A stretch of 64,000 bases of DNA, from NCBI GenBank assembly GCA_034096865.1, contig JAWQFJ010000498.1, positions 89,501 through 153,500 on the forward strand, in the 5' to 3' direction. The DNA comes from Theodoxus fluviatilis. Lineage: Eukaryota > Mollusca > Gastropoda > Cycloneritida > Neritidae. This document shows positions 23,501 through 36,039 of this stretch, in pieces. The translations under genes and the position numbers were made by a program. How positions within the stretch are numbered: the first letter of the stretch is position 1; each line of letters begins with the position of its first letter. The notes under the pieces are model-generated. The model made no database searches. It saw nothing but the letters and a program-made list of their open reading frames with translations, and was not told the origin of the DNA.

Positions 23501-26500
23501 TGTCAGTATAGTGCAGACCTGCCAAATGCTACGCTTTAGGCGTAGCTACGCTTGTCCATAAAAACTACGCTTTTTCCCGCGTGCTTGAACTTTTGACCGC
23601 GATGGAGAATCCCCCCCCCCCCCCCCCCCGCTTTCACACCGCCAGCGCAGCTTATCACGCCGCCTTCACAGCCTTATCTCTTCTCTCCCCCCCCTGCTTT
23701 CACTCCACCGGGTCAGCTTATCACGCCAACCTCACAGCCTTATCTCTCCCCACCCCCCCCACCCCCGCAACGCCTATTCCTTCAATGCTACTCCATATAG
23801 CTCTGGATGCTACTCTTTGGTATGATGGTGGGTTGGCAGGTCTGATAGTGTGTAGACACATTCACACATAGTGCATTGACTCTCATTCAGCATACATATA
23901 CGTACACTGTGTCAGTATAGTGTGTAGACACATTCACACAGACATAGTGCATTGACTCTCATTCAGCATACATATACGTACACTGTATCAGTATAGTGTG
24001 TAGACACATTCACACATAGTGCATTGACTCTCATTCAGCATACATATACGTACACTGTATCAGTATAGTGTGTAGACACATTCACACAGACATAGTGCAT
24101 TGACTCTCATTCAGCATACATATGAGTATTGTGTGTAGACACATTCACACAAATATGGTGTGTTGACCAATGCATGCAAGGTGCATTAATGCACCTGATT
24201 TGTTCCACACACACTGTAACACAGGCATGGGAAGTTTACATGTACGCACGCTCACATAAACACACATGATACACACACATACACACACACACAGTGTGTG
24301 TGCATACTGATTATATGTTTACACACATATTGATGCATATACTCCAAGCTGTATGGTCAGCTATCAGCATAGCTGATGAACACAAACTCTACCAGGTTGT
24401 GAAGCATGGCTAAACCCATTGCTTGCAGTGTATATGTACGTTGTGCACAGCTTTCGTGTTAACCAGGGGTGGCATTGCCTGAACAGAAAATGAGATGTAC
24501 ACGGGGAGTACATTTGTTGAAGGAGATGGTGATGGTTGTTGTTACCTTTATAATTACACATGCAGACATGGTGTGCATGGCAAAACATGAGCTGGACCAC
24601 ACCTGGCTGAGGGCCAAGGTACTGCGGCTGCTGGGAGGGAGACGGGTAGAGGTGCTCTACGTTGACTTTGGCTACATCGAAGAAGTTCCCTACACCAGCC
24701 TTCGCAAGCTCCATGACAACTTTCTCCGGTTTGAGCCTCAGGTAGATATTTGACAGGGCTTGTTATGTTGATATTCTTTGCTGCAGGAATGGCTATTTTT
24801 TTTTTAATCATTTGTTCACATGTAATGACTATTTCTTTCATTCCACATAAAGTTGCATGTAAATGGACTGCTGGTTTATTTGCTTTTCCTTTCTCCCCAT
24901 GGCCAGTTGACAAAATTGGTACCCTAACTTGTACATGGGGATGAGTATCATGACTGTTTACCATTCTGACAATGACAGTCAGCTAGTGTGCCTGTATTCA
25001 GCTTCCAGAGGTTATGACTATGTATTTAATGTAGCCCCTCTGGAACTATATAAAGATGAAGGAACGTGTAGTGAGTAGAAATGCTGCATTGTCTCATGCT
25101 GCAGTAGAGTGCAGTAGCGTGGGAGTCCATGCTGCAGTAGAGTGCAGCAGTGTTGGAGTCCATGCTGCAGTAGAGTGCAGCAGTGTGGGAGTCCATGCTG
25201 CAGTAGAGTGCAGCAGTGTGGGAGTCCATGCTGCAGTAGAGTGCAGCAGTGTGGGAGTCCATGCTGCAGTAGAGTGCAGCAGTGTTGGAGTCCATGCTGC
25301 AGTAGAGTGCAGCAGTGTGGGAGTCCATGCTGCAGTAGAGTGCAGCAGTGTGGGAGTCCATGCTGCAGTAGAGTGCAGCAGTGTGGGAGTCCATGCTGCA
25401 GTAGAGTGCAGCAGCGTGGGAGTCCATGCTGCAGTAGAGTGCAGCAGCGTGGGAGTCCATGCTGCAGTAGAGTGCAGCAGTGTGGGAGTCCATGCTGCAG
25501 TAGAGTGCAGCAGCGTGGGAGTCCATGCTGCAGGGTTCCATGCTCCAGAAGAGTGCAGCAGTGAGGGAATCCATGCTGAAAAGGGTAAGGGAGGAGATGA
25601 GTAAGGGTGCTCCTTTTGTCATTGCAGGCACGCATGTGCAGACTGGCATGTGTGGCACCATCACATGGCAACACATGGCCTTCTAAGGTAAGGTCTAGTG
25701 CCAAATATGGTCTTGCCCGAAATTTTTTTAATATTTTTTTCACATCAGTCAAACTCTGAATTGAAGCAGAGAAAAGAAGTAAGGAGACTGAATTGAAGCC
25801 GCAAGTTGTAGTGATGAAATTGTAATGTGACATCAGCCTGACTTCTACCACATCCTGATGAAACTTTGCTGTAAAGTTGTGAATGCCTGGAAAGGAAACT
25901 GATGTATGGCTGGGTTGGTTGCACTGATCTTCAGCACAGTTTGATCTTTGGCTGTGCTGTCTTTGCCTAACTGCTTCATGGTGCTACCGAGAATAGCAGT
26001 GTTGCTGTTAGTGCAAGTTTGACACATATTCTTTGTCTTGCTGCTTTGAAGTGCTACTGAGAATGGCAGTGTCACTGTGAGTGCAAGTTTGACACATATT
26101 CTTTGTCTTGCTGCTTTGAAGTGCTACTGAGAATGGCAGTGTCACTGTGAGTGCAAGTTTGACACATATTCTTTGTCTTGCTGCTTTGTGGTGCTACTGA
26201 GAATGGCAGTGTCACTGTGAGTGCAAGTTTGACACATGTTCTTTGTCTTGCTGCTTTGTGGTGCTACTGAGAATGGCAGGGTCACTGTGAGTGCAAGTTT
26301 GACACATGTTCTTTGTCTTGCTGCTTTGTGGTGCTACTGAGAATGGCAGTGTCACTGTGAGTGCAAGTTTGACACATATTCTTTGTCTTGCTGCTTTGTG
26401 GTGCTACTGAGAATGGCAGTGTTACTGTGAGTGCAAGTTTGACACATATTCTTTGCCTTGCAGGCACTGACTTGGTGGAGGGACCTTACTGCTTTCAAGC

Positions 26501-29500
26501 AGTTCGCCTTCCATGTTGTCGGTAAGGATTGAAATTCAGGATTTGTCCTTTTATGGAGAAATAATTGTGTGTGTGCGCGCACATGCATTTGTATTAATGT
26601 GTTTGTGCTTATATACTTGCATGCTGTATATGTATTTTTTTTTCCTACCAACCAGTTTGTGGGGGAGAGGGGTGTTTGTGTGAGAGAGAGTGTGTGCAGG
26701 GTTCGTACAGGTCATGGAAAACCTGGAAAGTCATGGAATTTGATTTTTCATTTTCCAGGCCTGGAAAGTCATGGAATTTCAACTTAGGTCATGGAAAGTC
26801 ATGGAATTTAAGAAAGAAAAAAATACGTTTTCTAGGCTGTGCTTCGCGCGATACTCTCAATCTATTTTTAAACGCTGAGCACGTCAGGAAAACGTGCCCT
26901 TGCATCCGGAGATCCCATTGGTTAATTCTGAAGGCTCGTGTACCTTCTGCTTCCTGATTGGTTCTTTGGCTAGGTGACCTCGTTTCATTTCCACGCCGGT
27001 CTGGTCAGTTGGTTCAAACGAGGACAGAGTGAAAAGAGATGATCATCATGCCTGGAAAGTGTCGCTTTCAAGACTCTTGGACAGGAGACCCTGAATACCG
27101 TGAGTGGGTCATGCGAGCGAGAGTGGATGGGATGGCAAAGTGCCGATTTTGTGAAAAAGACTTTGATGTATCCAACATGGGAGCGGCAGCGTTGACAAGC
27201 CACATGAAAGGTGTCGCGCACCAGGCGCGTGCTAAAAAACACCAAGAAGAAAAGAGCAAACGTCAAACACGAATATCAGATTTTGTTCAAACTGCAAAAA
27301 ATGCTGAGACAGAGAGTGCTTCAAAGTTGGTGGTTCCAGCTGGCGCTGCTACGCAGGTCGAAACAAAGCCTGCACCCACTGGCAGTGGCAGTAGATCTAC
27401 TGGGATTGACACTTTCTTGACAACAGAGGACACACTGAAAGCAGAAATTTTGTGGACTTTGAAAATGGTCATCTCCCACTTCTCATTCTCCAGTACCAAA
27501 GGAATGAACGAGCTGTTCCGTCGCATGTTTCCCGACAGTGTCATCGCCTCCAAGTTTGCCTTGAGTGAAAGCAAAGCCCGGTACTTGACAACTTTTGGTC
27601 TGGGGCCACATTTCTTAGACATGCTCAAGGCAAAGGCCCGGTCTTCTGATTCTCTGGTGCTGCTCTTTGATGAGTCCCTGAATGCTGAACTTCAGAAGAA
27701 ACAGCTGGATATCCATGTCCGATTTTGCTATTTACCATTTGGCGCTGGATCGAAATGGCGACCGCATGTCTGTTTCTAACGTAATTTGGTCAAATATAGT
27801 TCTGGTTTAATTAGAATAGCTTAAATATATCATATTCAAGAAGGGGATAACGATATATATGCTCATTTCAAGCCATTTCGAAGACATTAGCGCCATTGCG
27901 GTAAATAGCATGACCGTCAAAATCACACAATGGCGAGTAAGAGCGTGACGGCGCAGATGCAATTTTGACGGACAAATCAGCTTAAATCGGTTAGTTTATT
28001 GGGGTTTTTGTTTCAGTTTATGCTAGAACAATCATGTAGGAAGATATTTATTGCAATATTTTGCACATATTGGAAAAAGTATTGTAGAACTCGGGACCTT
28101 CAGCGAGTGCTAAATAGATGCCGCACGCGATGTTCGAAGAAATTTCATCAGAACGGAAGTGGCCGTCGGTTCGATAGAATCCACTTTTTCTAGGATTCGC
28201 ACATATCAATAACACAAAATACCAATGTAACATGAAAGATGAAAGTCTTTCTGAGTTGTCTAATTTTTTTAAACTAGTGGTAGGATTCCGTGGTAATTTG
28301 TATCAAATCTTTGCGCTACTACAGTACTAGCCAAAATGCACTCGGCAATACCACTTCACTTTCATGGCTAATTGTGGACAATCCACAAAATATTGTGAAT
28401 AAAAACAAGAATGAAAGTTGTTTATGAAGCAGAAGGTTTCAAGAACATGTGTCGTGTAGTTTTGTGTTAATCCGTCTTATTTCCGCTGAGAACATACAAG
28501 CCGATTACGTAAAAAAAAAACACCCTCCGCCACTACCGACTCGCGGTGGCTCGACGGAGTTTGCATTTCGCGACTCGGGTTGGTCTCTTCTAAACACTCG
28601 TCCGTCGAAGTTTCTCATTTGATCAAGTTGAAACTTTACTACTCATTAGAGGAAAGATTGCTCTTTCGTTCGGTGTATGTTTGAACTTCCGGTGAAAATC
28701 GAAAGACGAGTTATGGATGAAAGTTCGAACGTCATCGGACATTTTGTTAAAATTTGCTCACTCCCGCTTTTTTGATCAATTTCGTATAGACACCCTCGGA
28801 TTCTACAAGATTTCCCCCTTCCAGCGCTATATTCGATGTTAATGTACGATGAATCTACTTTTTGTCTAGCGCCCGGATTGTGCGCTTGAAAGGAGAAAAC
28901 AGGCGGAAATTTTCCACCTGTTTGTGTGTACATCGGACCGCAATGGCGTTGTGTAGACGCGTGCTCGATTACCACATTCAGCGTGCGTTAATCGTTGAAG
29001 CACCAGACAATTTGGGACAAAAGTATCATCATTTTAAGGAGTACTTGTTTGAACATTTTCTGCATTTGTCAGTTTTTGAATCAATCTGCTGTAAAAATAA
29101 TAAAAAGAATGAGATTTTTTTACAACGGGTGTATTGTGCGGGAGTTTGGTCATGTGCCATACACTTTTCTCTTTAAAATTGTCATGTATCACAGTACGCT
29201 AGGTCATGGAAAATGTTGTTGAAGGTCATGGAAAGTCATGGAAAAGTCATGGAATTTTGTATCTAAAAACCTGTACGAACCCTGTGTGTGTGTGTCTGTG
29301 CACTCACACACATTTCTGCCTAGCTTACCTGCTTCTGGATCACAAGCTCAGGCCTGCATGTCAAGCCAGTGTTCGTGTTGCAGATGTGCAGGGCAGCGAG
29401 CTGGTGGTGGTGGTACACCCTGTGGACTTGAAGAAAGAGCAGGTGGACCTGTCCACCAGCCTCAATGCCCTCTGTGTGTCGGAGGGCTATGCTGTCCGCA

Positions 29501-32500
29501 TCGGGGACTGGTAAGAAACTTAACTCCATGCTTGCTCTTAACCCTTATCGTGGTAAGCACGGCATTTGCCGCGCTCGCCTTCGTGGTCCGCCAGTGGTAA
29601 GCGCGGCATATGTCGTTTCTGACACCACGTGCGTTCTGGCTCTCTCCAAGTAGAAGCCTATCATATAGCTCTACGTTTACTGATGCCAGTTCATGCAGAA
29701 GAGGCTTCTCTACAGTCTACAGCTTGGCCAATCAACAATCAGGGCGGTTCTATGCGCGTTATAGTAGAAATTATGGTCTACATCCTGTACGAATCGAAAT
29801 GGACGCTCGAGGCAACATGTCGCGATCGCAAAATCTGTTCGAAGATTTTAATCCTTCAGCTGCCGAAGATGAAGATGATGAGTAAACTTTGGATGAAATA
29901 ATCAGGCAAGCTATAATTAGTTCTAGAATGCCGATCTCAAGCTGCGAGTGATCGAGAGGTAGGAGAAGATGATAGGGAGGGGTGGATGCGAACAGCTGAT
30001 GAGCGGCTAATCGTGCCGTTCACGAGATCGACTGACGCTGAGCCAATTGACTTTTTCAATCTATTCCTGGACGATACAGTTTTTAATTTGCTTATGGAGC
30101 AAACAAACATGTATGCTGAGAGGAAACTGGAAAGCAACGAGCCGTTTCCTCATTCGCGATTGTTACACTGGTCGCCTGTCAGCTGTGACGAAATGAAAAC
30201 ATTCCTTGCTCTTGTGATTCTCATGGGCATCGTTGTGAAATCGTTCATCTCAGCATATTGGAGCACAGATGGAGTCGATATAGCAATTTTCTTGATGCTT
30301 TTGTAGTATTGCTGGTGTGAGGTAAGTTTTTGAAAATGTTTGTGTAGTGTGTAATGCCTTCTTGTGTCTCAATGACAAAAATCAGTAGAATTTTTCAGTT
30401 TTATTACAGACAAATGATCAAATCATGAATGTAGGAGACAAACTTTACTGCAGACTGTTTTCATGGTGAATTATCTAAATAATAGGGTAACATAGAGCGT
30501 CCTTCAGGAATTCCGGTTCAGAATAATCTTCTATCGTAATGAGGCATTCTTGCATTCTACGTCACACCTTGTGCTGTCACGTGACATCCGGTGTCTGCGA
30601 TATGGTAATTCACAAGTTTCGCCGGAACGTATTCCTTCAAAACGGACGTTTTGCAAGACTCCTGTTTGGTGAGTATTTTTGCATTCTTCCCTTGTCCTAA
30701 CGTTACTGTAATCACAAGAAAATGATACCATGTCGTTTCAACTGCTGATTTGTAAAATTAAATGGCTTGACTGACAAACAGTAAACATTTCAGGCGTAGT
30801 TTAGTCGACCAACTGCTTCGACTACGGCGACCCAAAAGATGTCTCACTTCACGTTTTAAATTGCTCGATTTTCCTTACTAGTTAATCAAAACATCAAGTT
30901 ATGCGATGCTTGCCTTATTTTATGGGTAAATGGAAAGTCTGATGCTAAATGTATGGTTATTTAATCGTCAGACGGCTATTTTGTGAAATGTGACCCAATT
31001 CGATTCCATACATCGTGATCGTGATGCGTGATGCGCGCGCACCCTCATTACATATCAGATTATTCTGAACCGGAATTCCTGAAGGACGCTCTATGATTCC
31101 CTATTGATGCTATTCAGTTTCTACATTTGCAATAATTTGAGGAATATTGCTTAAGATGAAAGGGAGTATAGGTAATCAGAATTACTTCATTTTGCCTCTC
31201 TAATGCCTGGATCATCGAATTTGCATTGTAATTTAAAGAGTGCATTTTGGTAAAAGAAAATAATACATTAGTATGCACAGATGATTAAAGCAAACATCCA
31301 GTAGGGTTTATAGGGTATTTACCCACTATTGCATAGTGATTTACCTGTTTTATTTCTCAAGAAGTGAAAAACACACAAATGTTTACCATTTAAAATTTGA
31401 CCTAAAAAAATCAGGATTTGAATAAAGACCATGAAATGCACACCAAAATATTGTTCATTCAATTTCAAGCATTTTGTGTTTTTGACTCACATGCGAAGCA
31501 AAAGTGAGTCTATGTACTCACCCGTTTCGGGCGTCCGGGCGTCAGAAAACTTTAACGTTGGATTTTTCTCGGAGACTATTAAGTCTATCAATACCAAATG
31601 TGGCTTGATGGTGTATGATGACAAGGCCTCAAAAAACATACATAGTGACTTGTCCTTGCTTCAAGGTCAAGGTCGCAGTGGCCATAAATGTTGTCTAAAA
31701 AACAGTCATTGTTCACATTTTCTCAATTTTCTCTGAAGTTTTTGAGATTGGATACCTGACCTTTATATGGTATATAGGGCAAAGTAAGCCCTATCTTTTA
31801 ATACCAGTTTGGTTGACCTTGCTTCAAGGTCAAGGTCACAGGAGCTCTTCAAAGTTGGATTGTATACATATTTTGAAGTGACCTTGACCCTGAACTATAT
31901 AAGATAACTGTTTCAAACGTTATAATTATGTGGGGCACATGTTATACTTTCATCATGAGACACATTTGGTCACATATCATCAAGGTCAAGGTCACTTTGA
32001 CCCTTATGAAATGTGACCAAAATGGGGTAGTGACCCACAAAAAAGTGACCATATCTCATGGTAGAAAGTGCCAATAAGCACCATTGTGCTTCCTATGTCT
32101 TGAATTAACAGCTTTGTGTTGCATGACCTTGGATGACCTTGACCTTGGGTCTAGGTCACATGTATTTTGGTAGGAAAAATGTGTAAATCATTTCTTAGTG
32201 TATGATGTCATTGGTAGGTTAAGTTGTTTGACCTTGACCTTGAAGGTCATCTGAAGGTCAAGGTCATAAAAAGGTCAAGGTCAAGCATGTGAGTCGTATG
32301 GGCTTTGCCCTTCTTGTTACTTTATGTGTCTATCTGTAACAGTTCATCAGCAATCTCAAAGTTAATGGAAGGTGTGCGTGTTGCTCAATTTGCTCGTGTT
32401 TTAGCACCACTGGCAGCCCATAACGTCACCGTTTTAGCACCACTGTAAGGGTTAATTGGACAGTGAGGCAGTTTCAGCAGTGGTCTGTAGAGGGACTGGA

Positions 32501-35397
32501 AGGAGCTGTCACCCATGGCAAGCTTGCTGTTACACTGAGGAACTGTTGTGAAGGAGGTCCTGTTCTTAAGCTTCCGGTATGCGAAAAATGCAAGCAAGCA
32601 CCACCACTTCACTTTCATGGCTAATTGTGGACAATCCACATAATATTGCCAATAACGACAAGAAGGAAAGTTGTTTATAAAGGTTTCAAGAATGTGGGTG
32701 TAATTTGGTGTTAATCTGCCTGATTTCCGCCGAGAAAATACAAGCTGATTACGTAAAAGCACCCTTCGCCGCTACCGACACGCGATGGCACGGCAGAGTT
32801 TTGCATTTCACAACTCGGGTTGGTCTCTTCAAAACACTCGTCCGTCGAAGTTTCTCATTGGATCAAGTTGAAACTTTACAACCAATCAGAGAAAAGATTG
32901 CTCTTTCTTTCGGTATGCGTGCTAACTTCCGGTCAAAATTGAAAGGCGAGTTATGGAGGAAAGTTCGAATGACATCGGACATTTTTGTAAAATTTGCTCA
33001 CTCCCGCTTTTCCGATCATTTCGAACAGACACCCTCGGATTCTACAAGATTTTCTCTTTCCAACGCTATATTGGATGTTAATGTATGATGAATCAAGCGC
33101 CCGGATTGTGCGCTTGATAGGAGAAAACGGACGGAAATTTTCCACATGTCTGTGTGTACATTGGACGCAATGGCGATGTGTAGACGCGTGCGTGATTTCC
33201 ACATTCAGCAAGCTTTCATGCTTGTTTTATCAGCTAAACTTCTGCAACTTCGCAAGTATCAAGTCCAAGGATAAAAACAGCGATTTCTAGGAGTTTTTCA
33301 TCCCAATCAAAGCCTGCTCATTTATCCTTACACCCCTCGCGTGGTCTTTTTTTAGCACTGCCAAGCGATTCTCGTGAACTTTAAGTAGTCCTTGAGGGAG
33401 CATGGGTGTCGACTGTCCAAATAAGCCTACAATCATGCTGAGCGCTGTGATTTGTAGGCTGCATGTATTGTAGGCCTATTGGGGATTTTTTAATTATTAT
33501 TTTATTTTAATTTTATTTATTTTTTTTGGGGGGGGTGTGTGTCAGGAATTCCACGCATTTCACGTCGCTGAAAACAATATTAGAATCAAATGTGCATGTA
33601 TCTTGATGAGTTAAAAAAAATATTTAAAAATTTACTTTTTGGGGGAAGGATGGGGTCACTCAATGAAGCACAATGATGACAATTATGCATAATATTGGTA
33701 GAATTTCTGATGTTTTATGCATAGATACCTGAAATAAAATTCATTGTTTCATGCAAAAAAAAAACAAACATGAAAATTATGTAATCTTATGCAAATTAGC
33801 TGATGAAAATCACATCAAAAGCACTTTTTGATGACACCAGTGAATCCAGCATGTGTTTCTTAGTAAACTAGAGAAGTTTCTTTAGGATATTTCTATTGAT
33901 GGCAGAATTATGCTGAAATAGGTATAATTTCAGTGATCAGGCTGGTGCCATCCCAAATCTAGGCGTCTTCATAAATCCCACTAAATATTTTTGACCTTTG
34001 AATTACCATAACTTCGGTTCTAATTAACCGATTTCCAAAATTCAAATTGCATTGTGATAAGATCAATGAGTACTATCATCATAACTTGAAGTTATAATCA
34101 TTTGGTACATTTGAAAAAAAGGTCTGGCATTGCTGCTTAAGCATAAGGAGCACCCTGTGGGATGGGGGTAAGAACAGACTCACTGTATCTCCTTATGTGA
34201 TGTTTATATAGGGAAATTGAAACTTATCTTACCCTAGCTAGCCCCAATGATTTTGTGTTCAGTGGCTGTACTTACATAGCCTACCGAGGCTGAGAGGATG
34301 TAAAGCTCCATTCACTCATTGATTTTGATTTTTCTTTGGCATAAGAAGTTTGGGTCAGAAAACTGGGAACACTGGCATAGAAGTACCATATTTAGCTCGA
34401 TTTTCCTCTTGCAACTTTTCCCACAGTTAGTTTCTTTAGTTTGACCATATGCATTTTTCAACCTATGTCAAACTGCTGGTCCTCCAGCAAAACTACAGAG
34501 GAAGTTATTGTCAGAAAGCTTGAAACTGGGGGTGCCATGATAGCTGCAGCTTTCTGTCTAGTGCAGCTTTCTGTCATGCAGCTTTCTGTCTAGAGCAGCT
34601 CTCTGTCTAGAGTAGCTCTCTGTCTAGCGCAGCTCTGTCTAGAGCAGCTCTCTGTCTAGCGCAGCTCTGTCTTGCGCAGCTCTCTGTCTAGGGCAGCTCT
34701 CTGCTAGCGCAGCTCTCTGTCTAATGCAGCTCTCTGTCTACCGCAGCTCTGTCTAGCGCAGCTCTCTGTCTTGCGCAGCTCTCTGTCTAGCGCGGCTCTC
34801 TTTCTAGGGCAGCTCTCTGTCTAGCGCAGTTCTGTCTAGCGCAGCTCTGTCTTGCGCAGCTCTCTGTCTAGGGCAGCTCTCTTTCTAGGGCAGCTCTCTG
34901 TCTAGCGCAGCTCTGTCTTGCGCAGCTCTCTGTCTAGGGCAGCTCTCCGTCTAGCGCAGCTTTTTCTAGGGCAGCTCTCTGTCTAGCGCAGCTCTCTGTC
35001 TAGCGAAGCTCTCTGTCTAGGGCAGCTCTCTGTCTAGCGCAGCTCTCTGTCCAGCGCAGCTGTCTGTCTAGAGCAACTTTTTCCATAGTTTGAATACTTG
35101 AGTCATAGTCATGTTTACTTTTCAGCCTTAAATGAAGCCAAAGAAATCTTGCCCAGATTGCTGACATGAGTGTACATAGATGGGGAAATACACTTTGTGG
35201 CTCATAGTTTTTTCTTGCATAGAGTAGGCAGATAGAAACTTCAGTTCCTGGTTATTACAGGGAGTTGAAACTGTTTGTGTTGGATGCAGAGTTGTTGCAT
35301 CAACCCTCTGATATTGCAGGTCTGAAGTTGCAGCAACTCAGATGCAGAGTGAGGACTGTGACCTGGTGAGCAATGGTGTCACTTTCTTGCTCTGTGT

Positions 35398-35429
<32 letters not shown>

Positions 35430-36007
35430 CCGTGTGTGTGTCTGTGTGCATGTCTGTGTCCGTGTGTGTGTGTGTGTGTGCATGTGTGTGTGTGTGTGCG
35501 TCCATGTGTTTGTGTCTGTGTGTGTGTGTCCGTGTGTGTGTGTGTGACCGTGTGTGTCTGTGTCCATGTGTGTGTCTGTCTGTCCGTGCGTGTGTGTCTG
35601 TGTCCGTGTGTGTGTCCCCCTTTGTGCGTGCGTGTGTGTCCGTGTCCGTGTGTGTGTGTGTGTGCGTGCATGTGTGTGTATCTGTGTCTGTGTGTCTGTG
35701 TCTGTGTGTGTGTATCTGTGTCTGTGTGTGTATCTGTGTGTGTGTGTATGTCTGTGTGCATGTGTTTGTGTGTGTGTGTGTGTGTGTCCCTGCATGCGTG
35801 CATGTGTGTGTGCATGCGTGCGTGTGTGTTCTTGTGTGTGCATGTGTGTGTGTGTGCGTGCGTGTGTCTGTGTGTGTGTATCTGTGTCTCTGTGCATGTG
35901 TGTGTATGTCTGTGTGTGTGTGTTTGTATGTGTGTTTACATGTGTGTACATGTGTGTGTGTCTCTGTGTTTGTGCATGTGTATCTGTGTGTGTGTGCATC
36001 TGTGCGT

Positions 36008-36039
<32 letters not shown>

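Larger units (their letters stand above)
26698..29284 (+). mobile_element. hAT-like transposon with CAGGGTTCGTACAGG termini
   Basis: Perfect 15-bp inverted termini at 26698 and 29270-29284 lie in a TG-rich target, so the target duplication is ambiguous (TGTGTG fits on both sides). Subterminal tcatggaaagtcatggaat repeats occur at both ends. It carries the N-terminal part of a transposase (27039-27750) and a 632-bp repeat (28351-28982) shared with 32604-33209. Confidence 0.75.
29542..32451 (+). mobile_element. piggyBac-like element, degraded, with nested insertions
   Basis: TTAA at 29538-29541 and 32452-32455 flank inverted ends CCCTTATCGTGGTAAGCACGG and CCCTTACAGTGGTGCTAAAACGG (partly matching). 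It contains the N-terminal part of a piggyBac transposase, a ~625-bp MITE (30481-31105) and AGGTCA repeat copy 5 (31484-32316). Confidence 0.75.

Noticed and set aside
25018..25851. Long frames on both strands over the 33-bp repeat
   Set aside because: A tandem unit divisible by three leaves frames open by itself; exon 6 of the Tudor gene borders the array and uses a different frame.
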